Program-made: the position numbers and the translations under genes
Shown: one piece after another, positions 17,013 through 24,608 of the stretch
Numbering within the stretch: the stretch's first letter is position 1
Layout of the letters: every line of letters starts with the position of its first letter
Assembly: GCF_021117345.1 (NCBI RefSeq)
Contig: NZ_CP088261.1
Location: 496,001-560,000, forward strand
Direction of reading: 5' to 3'
DNA from: Microbacterium sp. cx-55
GTDB taxonomy: Bacteria > Actinomycetota > Actinomycetes > Actinomycetales > Microbacteriaceae
Length of the DNA: 64,000 nt
The notes under the pieces: generated by a model
What the model saw: only the letters and a program-made list of their open reading frames with translations
Database searches by the model: none
Told to the model about the DNA's origin: nothing

Positions 17013-17654
17013 GTGCCCGAAGATGAGGATGAGTCGGTCGCGCGCGGTGCGTTGAGCGCTGTGCGCGCGAAGCTGTCGCCCCGTCCGAGCCTCGCCGATA
17101 TCGTCGCCGAGGGGCTGTACATCGCCGCGGCGGCCACGCGACTCGCGCTGAAGAACCGCATCCTGGTCGACATCCTCTCCGCCGGCGAAGGCTTCGACGC
17201 CGACCGGTTCGTTCCGGACGCGAAAGAGACGCTGCTGGCGCTGGCCGCCGAGGCGGAAGCGGATGCGGAGCGGGCGGAGCGCGAGCGGAAACTGGCCCGC
17301 CGGCGCTTCAGTGATTCGGATGGCACGCACGATTACCGCAGCCGCGACGTGCGGAACCTGCGCCGCCGGCGCAAGCAGTCCGAGCGCATCGCACAGGAGC
17401 TTCGGGAACGCGCCGAAGACACCGACGAACTCGTCGCGCTGGTCGAGGCCGCGCGAGAAGCCGCGTGGTCTGAAGTCGCTCGCAACATCGACAGCACGCT
17501 GCGGATCGAAGCGGCGCGACCCGACCTCGAACCGGGTTACGCGCAGATGCGGCAGGCTCGGATGCAGAGCCTCCGCCTCGTCGATCTGCCACGGCTCGCG
17601 GCGCATCGTCGTCGGGTGAAGGACCGCACCCGCGCCGACCCGAAGAAGGACTGA
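17013..17654 (+). CDS. Conserved charged protein of unknown function
   Basis: 213 residues from a GTG at 17013 behind GAGGGGA. Rich in Arg, Glu and Ala with long predicted helices; residues ~85-150 look like a coiled coil. No motif I recognise; similar proteins in this group of bacteria are sometimes mislabelled asparagine synthase, for which there is no support here. It lies just before the tRNA-Arg gene. Confidence 0.7.
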   Translation: MPEDEDESVARGALSAVRAKLSPRPSLADIVAEGLYIAAAATRLALKNRILVDILSAGEGFDADRFVPDAKETLLALAAEAEADAERAERERKLARRRFSDSDGTHDYRSRDVRNLRRRRKQSERIAQELRERAEDTDELVALVEAAREAAWSEVARNIDSTLRIEAARPDLEPGYAQMRQARMQSLRLVDLPRLAAHRRRVKDRTRADPKKD

Positions 17655-17739
17655 CCGCGAAGCCCGTCTCGATTCGCGACGCGCTCGCGGTTGGGGTAGT
17701 CTCTCCTAGTGCCCGCGCGCCGGTTCGGACGCGGCACGA

Positions 17740-17812
17740 GCGCCCGTAGCTCAATGGATAGAGCATCTGACTACGGATCAGAAGGTTAGGGGTTCGAGTC
17801 CCTTCGGGCGCA
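17740..17812 (+). tRNA. tRNA-Arg (anticodon ACG)
   Basis: 73 bases forming a full cloverleaf: acceptor GCGCCCG/CGGGCGC, D stem GCTC/GAGC, anticodon stem TCTGA/TCAGA with loop CTACGGA (ACG at 17773-17775), T-arm with TTCGAGT, discriminator A at 17812. CCA is not encoded. It reads CGN arginine codons with A34 as inosine. Confidence 0.97.
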
Positions 17813-17830
17813 CACTGTGTTGAGACAGTG

Positions 17831-17871
17831 AAGACCCGGGATGCATCTGCATCCCGGGTCTTGTCTTTTTT
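17831..17871 (+). terminator. Rho-independent terminator of the tRNA gene
   Basis: AAGACCCGGGATGC (17831-17844) pairs perfectly with 17849-17862 around a 4-base loop, followed by GTCTTTTTT. Textbook shape, 19 bp after the tRNA. Confidence 0.93.
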
Positions 17872-17914
17872 CCCGGCGGCCGCTTCGCTCCGCCTGCGCG
17901 TCGCTGTCGCGTCG

Positions 17915-17990
17915 CGAGATTCGGAGATGCGACGGGATTCGGGCCGGATCGGGCGTCAGCATCCGAATCTCGCGACATCTCCGAATCTCG
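17915..17990. repeat. Inverted extragenic repeat CGAGATTCGGAGATG
   Basis: CGAGATTCGGAGATG at 17915-17929 recurs inverted at 17976-17990, and a related CATCCGAATCTCGCGA precedes the second arm. It sits between the tRNA terminator and the MarR gene stop. Looks like a REP-type palindromic element. Confidence 0.55.
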
Positions 17991-18011
17991 TGACGACTCA
18001 GAGCAACGGCG

Positions 18012-18446
18012 TCACTCGCAGGCGGGGCGCAGCTTCTCGGTCAGCGCCAGCAGGGTGCGTAGCTCGTCGTCGTCGAGCGCCGCCATCCGTTCGGCGATCG
18101 ACCGGCCGTGCACCGCGGCGATCGACCGGAAGGTGCGCGCGCCCTCTTCGGTGGCGGCGACGAGGGCGCCGCGGCCGTCTTCGGGATCGGCGCACTTGCG
18201 CACGAGGCCCCGGGCCACCATCCGGTCGACGAGCCGGGACACGCTCGGCTGGCTGATGAGCATGTTGCGCGTGACATCGCGCAACCGGGTGGTCATCTCG
18301 GGTGCGCGGGTGATGGTGAGGAGCACGTCGTACTCGCCCTGAAGCAGCCCGGTGCCCTCGAAATCCGCGCTGATCTCGCCGAAGATCTCGTGCTGGGCGC
18401 GGAACAGGCTCTCCCAGGCATCGATGGCGAGGCGGCGGTCGGTCAT
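18012..18446 (-). CDS. MarR-family transcriptional regulator
   Basis: 144 residues with the MarR winged helix: YDVLLTITRAPEMTTRLRDV, then recognition helix ISQPSVSRLVDRMVARGLV and the wing R-x-DPEDGRGALVAAT. Diverges from the DUF2207 gene across 34 bp, so it may control that gene and itself. Ligand unknown. Confidence 0.92.
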   Translation of the reverse strand: MTDRRLAIDAWESLFRAQHEIFGEISADFEGTGLLQGEYDVLLTITRAPEMTTRLRDVTRNMLISQPSVSRLVDRMVARGLVRKCADPEDGRGALVAATEEGARTFRSIAAVHGRSIAERMAALDDDELRTLLALTEKLRPACE

Positions 18447-18480
18447 GCGGTTAAGCGTATCGGCGACCTAGGCTGTCGGC

Positions 18481-20298
18481 ATGACGGAGCGACGGATGCC
18501 GCACGCCCTGGTTCGCTATCTTCTCGCCGCCGCGGCGACCCTGCTGCTCGTGTGGGGCGTGGGGGTGGCGCCCGCATCCGCCGACGATGACGACGATGCG
18601 CTGAACGACTTCACCTTCACGAGTCTCGACGCCGACTACACGCTGACGCGTGCGGACGACGGGACGAGTCGGTTGCGGGTCGTCGAGACGTTTACGGCGG
18701 AGTTCCCGGATGCTGACCAGAACCACGGCATGCGACGCGCGATCCCGACCACGTACAACGGACAGCCGCTGCATCCGGAGCTGGTGTCGGTGACGGATGG
18801 CGACGGCGCTCCCCGCCCGGTCGAGACCGACACCGACGACGGCGCCTTCACGATGACGTCGGCGGACGAGGACTTCGTGCACGGCGCGCAGGTGTACGTG
18901 TTCACCTACGACCTCGAGAACGTCACCTGGCGCTTCCCGAACACGGATGCCGACGAGTTCTACTGGGACGTCAACGGGGTCGACTGGCCGCAGGACTTCG
19001 GGCGCATCACCGCGACCGTGCACGTCGCCCCCGAGCTCGCCGGCGCGCTCACGGGCGATTCCGCCTGCTACGTCGGGACGCAGGGCGAACAGGATCGCAC
19101 CTGCGATATCGACCTCGACCGCAACCCGGACGACGCGGTCGCGGTGGCGTTCGCATCCGGGGTCGCTCCTCACGAGACCGTGACCGTGGCCGTCGGCTTC
19201 GAGCGCGACACGTTCGTGCTCTACGACACGGGCTACTTCGCGTCGCCCTGGGGCTGGTGGCAGGCCGGCTCGTTCCTCGTGCTGCTGATCGGCCTCGCGT
19301 GGGGGATCGTCGTGCGGGTGCGGGCTCTCCGCGATGCCCCCGGGCGGAGCGTCATCATCGCCGAGTACGAGCCGCCGGTCGGAGTGGACGCGCTGACGGG
19401 CGCCGTGCTGCTCGGCAAGACCTCGAAGGCCATCCCGGCCGAAGTGCTCGAGCAGGCGGTGGTCGGCAGCATCCGGATCGAGGAGGGCGAATCGTCGCGA
19501 TGGGGCGGTGCCAAGCTCCGGGCCGTGCTCGTCGACCGGTCGCTCGCCGACGGCGACGGCACCCAACTGCTCGACGGAATCTTCGGGGCGGATGCGGTGC
19601 CCGGCGCCGAGTTCGAGTTCGGGTCGACCGACACGCGCCTGTCGTCGACCGCGCAGAAGCTGCTGGCATGGGCCGCGGGGCACCTCAAGGACGACGGGTA
19701 CTACCGCGCGGTGCGACCCGGAACCCGGCTGATTCCCGCGGTGCTGGTCGGCATCGCCACGCTCGCCACGCTCGGCTTCGGGATCGCGGCGCTTTTCGCG
19801 TTCGTGTCGCCGGCGCTGCCGGTCACGCTCCTCGTGCTCGCTCTGCTGCTCGCCGTAGTGTTCGGTGTCGTCGTCGCGCATCGCCCGCTGAGCGCGCGCG
19901 GCGCCGAAGCGCGGGATCACCTCGAGGGCCTGCGCGAGTTCATCGCCTGGGCGGAGGCGGACCGCATCCGGATGCTGCAGTCCCCTCGCGGCGCGGAACG
20001 CACGCCGGTCGACACGGGCGATCCGGCGCAGGTGCTGAAGATCTACGAGCCGCTGCTGCCGTACGCGGTCGTGTTCGGCCAGGAGAAGGAGTGGGCGGCG
20101 CGTCTCGCCGACCTCTACGGCGACGGCGTCTCGCCCGCGTGGTACGCGGGAGCGGCCGCATTCAACGCCTCGGCGTTCTCGTCCGGGATCGGGTCGCTGT
20201 CGGCCAGCGCGATGGCGTCCTCGAGCACGACCGGCGGATCCACCGGCGGTGGTTCGGCCGGCGGCGGTGGAGGCGGCGGCGGAGGCGGCGGGGTCTGA
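18481..20298 (+). CDS. DUF2207 membrane protein
   Basis: 605 residues. Signal sequence to ~35, an extracytoplasmic DUF2207 domain (VVETFTAEFPDADQNHGMRR at ~60-82 is the family's typical start), a membrane helix near 260-280, a cytoplasmic part, two more helices near 420-465, and a C-terminal tail ending in a run of glycines after Ser/Thr-rich residues. Function of the family is unknown. TAGGCT lies 7 bases before the ATG, so a leaderless message is possible. Divergent MarR gene may regulate it. Confidence 0.88.
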   Translation: MTERRMPHALVRYLLAAAATLLLVWGVGVAPASADDDDDALNDFTFTSLDADYTLTRADDGTSRLRVVETFTAEFPDADQNHGMRRAIPTTYNGQPLHPELVSVTDGDGAPRPVETDTDDGAFTMTSADEDFVHGAQVYVFTYDLENVTWRFPNTDADEFYWDVNGVDWPQDFGRITATVHVAPELAGALTGDSACYVGTQGEQDRTCDIDLDRNPDDAVAVAFASGVAPHETVTVAVGFERDTFVLYDTGYFASPWGWWQAGSFLVLLIGLAWGIVVRVRALRDAPGRSVIIAEYEPPVGVDALTGAVLLGKTSKAIPAEVLEQAVVGSIRIEEGESSRWGGAKLRAVLVDRSLADGDGTQLLDGIFGADAVPGAEFEFGSTDTRLSSTAQKLLAWAAGHLKDDGYYRAVRPGTRLIPAVLVGIATLATLGFGIAALFAFVSPALPVTLLVLALLLAVVFGVVVAHRPLSARGAEARDHLEGLREFIAWAEADRIRMLQSPRGAERTPVDTGDPAQVLKIYEPLLPYAVVFGQEKEWAARLADLYGDGVSPAWYAGAAAFNASAFSSGIGSLSASAMASSSTTGGSTGGGSAGGGGGGGGGGGV

Positions 20299-20337
20299 GG
20301 CAGGGCCAGCGTTGCCTTCGCCGAGCGGCCCGCGACG

Positions 20338-20445
20338 GATGCAGTAAGGGCCGGTCGGAGAGGCTTCCGACCGGCCCTTGTCCCTTTGCACCAAGAGAGT
20401 CCTGCAATCACATGTCGGTAGCTGCCACAGCAAAACAACTACCGT
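20338..20445 (-). ncRNA. Candidate structured RNA, copy A (~108 nt)
   Basis: On the minus strand, TACAGT (20452-20457) is followed ~7 bases later by a predicted transcript with a 9-bp hairpin CGGTAGTTG/CAGCTACCG, a conserved single-stranded middle (contains ACATGTGATTGCAGGAC and CTCTTGGTGCA), and a terminator-like 13-bp hairpin (20346-20379). A second copy at 22345-22454 keeps both hairpins with compensatory changes. No reading frame is shared. It lies between the DUF2207 gene and the kinase gene, on its own. Ends are estimates. Confidence 0.65.
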
Positions 20446-20451
20446 TCCTGA

Positions 20452-20505
20452 ACTGTATAACGGCGAGGTAACGGAACGGAAGGGCGCGCCGTTATCTTTT
20501 CGTGA
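20452..20505 (-). promoter_or_regulatory. Promoter of structured RNA copy A
   Basis: -10 TACAGT immediately preceded (minus strand) by GCCGTTA and, 4 bases further up, TCCGTTA: a 7+4+7 direct repeat covering the -35 position. An inverted copy (GATAACGG) lies about 20 bp upstream. The same layout recurs at copy B, so it is probably an activator site. Confidence 0.55.
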
Positions 20506-20618
20506 TTCTTTGGTGACGCATAGCTTCGGCTCCGCGGATGCATAAGAAATCGGCCCGGCGCCTTCGTGGACCCGGGCGTGGCGGAGCTACCTGGTGGGTT
20601 TCGCCGTAGCATCGTCAC

Positions 20619-21197
20619 GTGTTGACGGCCGTCGATCCGATCCCACTCCGGCCGCGACGCATCGTGGTGGCGGGGGTGGCCGGAGTCGGCAAGACGACGC
20701 TCGCGCGTCGCATCGCCGAGGTCGCGAAAGTGCCGCACATCGAGATCGACGCGCTCTTCCACGGGCCGAACTGGACCCCGCGCCCGACGTTCCTCGGCGA
20801 CGTCGACAGACTCGTGGTTCAGGATGCGTGGGTCACCGAGTGGCAGTACGCGGCCGCTCGGCCGCTGCTCGCGGCCCACGCCGACGTGCTGGTGTGGCTG
20901 GATCTGCCCTTCTGGACCCTGACGTTCCCGCGTGTGGTGCGCCGCACCGTGCGTCGGCGCGTGCGACGCGAAGTGCTCTGGAACGGCAACATCGAACCAC
21001 CGTTCCGGCGGATCGTGACCGACCCGGAGTACATCGTCCGGTGGGCGGTATCGACGCGGCACAAGTATCGCGATCGCATTCCTCAGCTCGATGCCGATAT
21101 GCCGGGCCTGTCGGTGGTGCGGTTGAGGTCGGACCGAGACATCGAGCGATGGATGGCGGGCCCCCTCGCGCGCGCCGTCGCGCCGCACGCGTCATAG
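20619..21197 (+). CDS. P-loop kinase (adenylate-kinase / FlaR-type)
   Basis: 192 residues from a GTG at 20619. Walker A GVAGVGKTT at ~20-28, then IEIDALFHGPNW, a pattern of the small kinases annotated as topology modulation protein or shikimate/adenylate kinase-like, and VWLDLPF as a Walker B-like strand; a basic RRTVRRRVRRE lid follows. Substrate unknown. TAGCAT lies 7 bases upstream, so the gene is probably leaderless. Confidence 0.85.
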   Translation: MLTAVDPIPLRPRRIVVAGVAGVGKTTLARRIAEVAKVPHIEIDALFHGPNWTPRPTFLGDVDRLVVQDAWVTEWQYAAARPLLAAHADVLVWLDLPFWTLTFPRVVRRTVRRRVRREVLWNGNIEPPFRRIVTDPEYIVRWAVSTRHKYRDRIPQLDADMPGLSVVRLRSDRDIERWMAGPLARAVAPHAS

Positions 21198-21316
21198 ACG
21201 CGGGAACGCCCGGGTATCCCTTTCGCAGACGCCCAGGTTGGATGGGCGGATGACGCGAGCGTGCGCGCCGTCTTCGCGTCGGTCGCGCTTCTCCCCCGGT
21301 CGGTCGATGACCTCGT

Positions 21317-22246
21317 TCAGACGTCGAAGGAGTGCAGTCCGAGGTCGGCGCTGAGCCGGTCGCTCACGCGGTGGCTGCGCACACTGGTCCCGCGTTCGTC
21401 CAGCGGCGGACTGACGACCGCCGCGCCCAGCACGCCCGGCGCGGCGAGCACGATCGCACCGGACACGCTCGACTTCGCGGGCACCCCGACCTCCCGCATC
21501 CAACGCCCGGAACCGTCGTAGACGCCGCAGGTCGCCATCACGGAGATCACGTCGCGGGCGACCTCGCGAGAGACGACGCGCTCGCCGGTGCGGGGGTTCA
21601 CCCCGCCCGCCGCGAGGGTTGCGCCCATCGTCGCAAGAGCTTCTGCATCGACCAGCACCGCACAGGCACGGGCATAGACGAGGATCGCCTCGTCGGCGTC
21701 GACTTGCAGCGTGCCCTCCGCGCGCATGAGGTGCGCGAGGGCGTGGTTGCGATCGCCGAGCAGATGCTCGCTGGCAGCGATGTCGTCGTCGATCTCCAGT
21801 GATCGGCCGGCGAAGGCGGAGAGGCCCGAGACGATCCGCTCGGTGCGCGCATCGACATCGCCCCCGTCGACGATCGAGCTCGTGAGGATCGCGCCCGCGT
21901 TCACCATCGGGTTCGGCGGCCGGCCCGTGCCGCTCTCGAGCTTGATGGCGTCGAACGCCTCACCGGTCGGCTCGATACCGACCCGGCCAAGCGCCGCGCG
22001 ACCGGTGTCGTGCAGCGCCAGCGCGAAGAGGAACGGCTTCGCCGCCGATTGGATGCTGAACGGCGCATCCGCATCCGGCGTCGTCCGCAGCTCGCCGTCG
22101 ATCGTGACCACGGCGATCGCGCAGAGGTCCGGATCGGCATGTGCGAGCTGCGGGATGCTGTCGGACACGGTTCCCGAGGTCTCCGGCATCACGCGATCGC
22201 GGAGGGCGTCGAGGTCGTAGGTGAGGATGTCGGTGGCGGCAGTCAC
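21317..22246 (-). CDS. glsA: Glutaminase
   Basis: 309 residues from a GTG at 22246 (GGACGA just upstream); an ATG at 22333 would add 29 unconserved residues. Serine-dependent beta-lactamase-like fold with SIQSAAKPF (catalytic Ser-x-x-Lys), NPMVNAGAI, SEHLLGDRNHALAHLM and the C-terminal SGAIVLAAPG. Hydrolyses glutamine to glutamate and ammonia. Structured RNA copy B lies upstream on the same strand and ends about 100 bases before the start; since it ends in its own hairpin it may act as a leader or be independent. 119 bp to the convergent kinase gene. Confidence 0.93.
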   Translation of the reverse strand: MTAATDILTYDLDALRDRVMPETSGTVSDSIPQLAHADPDLCAIAVVTIDGELRTTPDADAPFSIQSAAKPFLFALALHDTGRAALGRVGIEPTGEAFDAIKLESGTGRPPNPMVNAGAILTSSIVDGGDVDARTERIVSGLSAFAGRSLEIDDDIAASEHLLGDRNHALAHLMRAEGTLQVDADEAILVYARACAVLVDAEALATMGATLAAGGVNPRTGERVVSREVARDVISVMATCGVYDGSGRWMREVGVPAKSSVSGAIVLAAPGVLGAAVVSPPLDERGTSVRSHRVSDRLSADLGLHSFDV

Positions 22247-22344
22247 TCGTCCAGCCTGCGGGACGAGGCGGGCTTCGACGACCGCTTGCGTTGCCGCCGG
22301 CGTCTGCGCAGTCCGCGGCCAGAGTGCCGACATGGCCGTCGTCC

Positions 22345-22454
22345 GGGTAAGAAGAAGGGCCGGTCGAAGAGGCTTTCGACCGGCCCTATTCCCTCTGCAC
22401 CAAGAGTTGTCCTGCAATCACATGTCGGTGACCGCCACAGCAAACGATCACCGT
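22345..22454 (-). ncRNA. Candidate structured RNA, copy B (~110 nt)
   Basis: Second copy of the RNA at 20338. Hairpin 1 is CGGTGATCG/CGGTCACCG (CGGTAGTTG/CAGCTACCG in copy A): three base pairs changed on both sides, with the same G-U pair kept. The middle sequence is nearly identical. The terminal hairpin (22356-22387) again has one compensated pair and is followed on the minus strand by CTTCTTCTTAC, a fair terminator tail. Lies upstream of glutaminase on the same strand. Confidence 0.68.
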
Positions 22455-22460
22455 TCGATG

Positions 22461-22512
22461 ACTATATAACGGAAAGATAACGGAAGGGAAGAGGTGTCGT
22501 TATCTTTTTGTG
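22461..22512 (-). promoter_or_regulatory. Promoter of structured RNA copy B
   Basis: -10 TATAGT (22461-22466, minus strand) abuts TCCGTTA, preceded after 4 bases by another TCCGTTA. A 9-bp inverted repeat AAGATAACG/CGTTATCTT brackets the upstream part. Matches the layout at copy A although the rest of the two upstream regions has diverged. Confidence 0.6.
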
Positions 22513-22559
22513 ATCATGTGCTCGCGTTCGCCCGAATCCATTGTCCGATGACAACCCAG

Positions 22560-22630
22560 CTGTAGTTTCTGCCGTCGATTCTGTGGTTCTGACAGACGAC
22601 CTGTAGTTTCTGCCAACCGATCTGTAGTTC
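22560..22630. repeat. Iteron-like direct repeats, 20-21 bp period
   Basis: CTGTAGTTTCTGCC at 22560 and 22601, with shorter or diverged copies at 22581 (CTGTGGTTCTG) and 22622 (CTGTAGTTC). Spacings are 21, 20 and 21 bp, that is two helical turns, so proteins on the repeats would line up on one face. Lies between RNA copy B and the DUF6176 gene stop. Confidence 0.6.
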
Positions 22631-22636
22631 GGGAGG

Positions 22637-22960
22637 TCAAGCAGGTCGCAGATCCAGTACGACTTCTGCGCGGGCGGGCCCGTCGTCGGCAGCGCGCATG
22701 ACGGCCCGGCGCTCGGCATCGATGGGTCGAGGGGATTGGTCTGTCACCGACCTGGATTCGACCAGGTCCTCCGTCTCCATCGCGTGGACGATCACCGGCC
22801 CGTCGCCGGTGTCGATAAGCATCGCCGTCTCATGGGCGACGCCCTCCGCCGCGAGCGACTCGAGTGCTTCTGCGCGGCGCGGGCCGTCGACCTCGCCTAG
22901 CGAAGCTGCGACGCGGTCGCGCTGGTCGAGTCGGATCCGGCGGGCGACAAGGTGAATCAC
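22637..22960 (-). CDS. DUF6176-family protein
   Basis: 107 residues. Starts VARRIRLDQRD, with EALESLAAEGVAHETAMLIDT and a C-terminal PIDAERRAVMRAA, which I match to DUF6176, a small cytoplasmic family of unknown function with a monooxygenase-like (ABM) feel. Diverges from the DUF488 gene across 50 bp that hold the inverted repeat at 22988-23012. Confidence 0.75.
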   Translation of the reverse strand: MIHLVARRIRLDQRDRVAASLGEVDGPRRAEALESLAAEGVAHETAMLIDTGDGPVIVHAMETEDLVESRSVTDQSPRPIDAERRAVMRAADDGPARAEVVLDLRPA

Positions 22961-22987
22961 GACACCAGCGTACGAGTCGTTTGAGTG

Positions 22988-23012
22988 ATGTAACGGTTAG
23001 TATCTGTTACAT
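22988..23012. promoter_or_regulatory. Operator-like inverted repeat over the DUF488 promoter
   Basis: ATGTAAC (22988-22994) and GTTACAT (23006-23012) form a perfect inverted repeat with an 11-bp centre. The -10 box TAGTAT (22999-23004) lies in the centre and the right arm includes the first bases of the start codon, so a bound protein would shut this leaderless promoter. Confidence 0.5.
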
Positions 23013-23652
23013 GACAGATGTCGCGACTCTATCGTTGAGTGAGTTGACGACGCTGTCGACGGCTGTGGCTCGCGAGATTCGCGCGCGGCGGTCGCCAAAT
23101 CGGATATGCGCGGCTTGTGGGCGCGGCTTCGCAGCGCGCAGTGACGCGCTCTACTGCAGCAGTCGGTGTCGCGTAGCCCAGCACCGCCTGCGTCATCGGA
23201 AGGAACGAGACGTGAGCATCGAAGGAATCGGATACGAGGGGCAGACCGTCGACGCTCTAGTCTCGAAGCTGCGTATTCGCGGAGTGGCGACGCTCGTCGA
23301 CGTGCGACTTAACGCGATCTCTCGCAAACGTGGATTCAGCAAGCGCGCTCTCGCGGCCGCTCTCGCGGAGGCGGGCATCGCGTACGTCCACATGCCGGTG
23401 CTGGGCAACCAGCGCGACAACCGCGCTGGATATGGCGAGCTCGACTCCCCGCTCGCCCGTCAGGTCCGCGAAAGGTTCACAGCGGAACTCGAAGCACAGG
23501 GCGCAAGGAAGGCTCTGGAGGAGCTGGCCGATCTCGCTCGAACGGGGCCCGTCGCGGTCTTCTGCTACGAAGCGGACGAGCAGCACTGCCACCGCGAGCA
23601 GGTGCTCGAGCAGGTGCGGGGGATCCTCGATCGCGATCTCGTCTCGCGCTAG
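23011..23652 (+). CDS. DUF488 protein with N-terminal zinc ribbon
   Basis: 213 residues from the ATG at 23011, 6 bases after TAGTAT, so probably leaderless. Residues ~28-50 contain CAACGRGFAARSDALYCSSRC, that is two Cys pairs of a zinc ribbon, then a DUF488 domain from ~70 with IGYEGQTV, VDVRLNAISRKRGFSK and the C-terminal CYEADEQHCHRE. DUF488 proteins are small cytoplasmic proteins of unknown activity. The stop shares the palindrome CTAG with the stop of the convergent gene at 23649, and the two probably form a functional pair. Codon use is less GC-rich than in flanking regions. Confidence 0.85.
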   Translation: MTDVATLSLSELTTLSTAVAREIRARRSPNRICAACGRGFAARSDALYCSSRCRVAQHRLRHRKERDVSIEGIGYEGQTVDALVSKLRIRGVATLVDVRLNAISRKRGFSKRALAAALAEAGIAYVHMPVLGNQRDNRAGYGELDSPLARQVRERFTAELEAQGARKALEELADLARTGPVAVFCYEADEQHCHREQVLEQVRGILDRDLVSR

Positions 23653-24383
23653 AAGAGTGCCGGCTGGGGAGCGACGGCGTCTTCTGCCTTCGGCCAGTAC
23701 ACGCCCAACACGCTGAACTTGCCGCGGCGGGCCGCGAGTTCGAAGTTGCCCATGTAGAACCCCGTCCGCCGGTCCGAGGCGAACATCTGATCCAGGAACT
23801 TCTCTGTCACGCCAGCCTTGACGTCCTTCCCGTCGTGGCGGAGCCGGTTCTGCAGGGCCGTCAGTTCCCAGTCGAGGATTCGGCCCTGGTGTCCACGACA
23901 GGTTGTGCTCTCGCAGCGGTAGCGGTAGCGAACCTTGAACGCTGGCTCCTTCAACACGGAGGGTATGGAGCCGCTCATTGGAATGAGGGCCGTTGACTCC
24001 TTGAGAATGCGGTCCTGCATCTTCGCGAGTTGTTCCGGCGTCCACTTCGGGTGAGGCTCGAACTCGAGTCGGTCCACGTCGGCTGGGTAAACGAGTCCTA
24101 GGGACGTCGCCGCCGGGTCTGCGGATGCGGCGGTCATTAGCTCGCAGGTCGTGGTCACCGGGAGGCGGCCGATCACCTGGTGGCGCGACTTGCCTGGCCG
24201 GAGGTGGTTGATCTTGTGCCACGAGTCCTGGGCGGGGGAGTAGCTCTCCGTCCGGGTGTCGGAGTCTCGGCGGCGCACTTCGAGTTCGATGACGTCGTAC
24301 TTCGCGAATTGAGACTCGCCGTCGAGCCATCGAAACGCGATCGGATAGAGGCGAATCCAGGTCAGCAGTCCCGATCGTGTCAC
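23649..24383 (-). CDS. DUF488-associated protein, probably 5'-truncated
   Basis: About 244 residues if a GTG at 24383 is used; the frame is open to an ATG at 24464 but those extra residues look random. The body has WIRLYPIAFRWLDGESQFAKY and a later RTESY, which I recall from a family of ~270-residue proteins found next to DUF488 genes, and a possible metal site C-x5-C-x2-H followed by DWE (residues ~165-185). Those relatives start about 25-30 residues earlier, so the N-terminus seems replaced at ~24390. May be a non-functional remnant; the rest of the frame is intact. Confidence 0.6.
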   Translation of the reverse strand: MTRSGLLTWIRLYPIAFRWLDGESQFAKYDVIELEVRRRDSDTRTESYSPAQDSWHKINHLRPGKSRHQVIGRLPVTTTCELMTAASADPAATSLGLVYPADVDRLEFEPHPKWTPEQLAKMQDRILKESTALIPMSGSIPSVLKEPAFKVRYRYRCESTTCRGHQGRILDWELTALQNRLRHDGKDVKAGVTEKFLDQMFASDRRTGFYMGNFELAARRGKFSVLGVYWPKAEDAVAPQPALF

Positions 24384-24608
24384 GAGGCAAAGCGGCCGTG
24401 GAAGCCGCATTCGGCATGCGCCAAAGGACCCACAACAAGCGACCCGCCGCCCTCGAAAAGGCACTCATCGCCAGCTCGCATCGTCACCGCAGTTGCCTGC
24501 TCCGACACCTCAGCACCGTCCGGATCCAGATCCGCCCGTTCACACCCGGTCTCGCCGCGCCCAAGAACAGCGTGCTAATCAACCGTCGACCGCAGCCCGA
24601 CTGAGACT

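Noticed and set aside
24377..24604. 75-codon plus frame beside the truncated gene, considered as a transposase remnant
   Set aside because: No transposase motif or terminal inverted repeats could be found.
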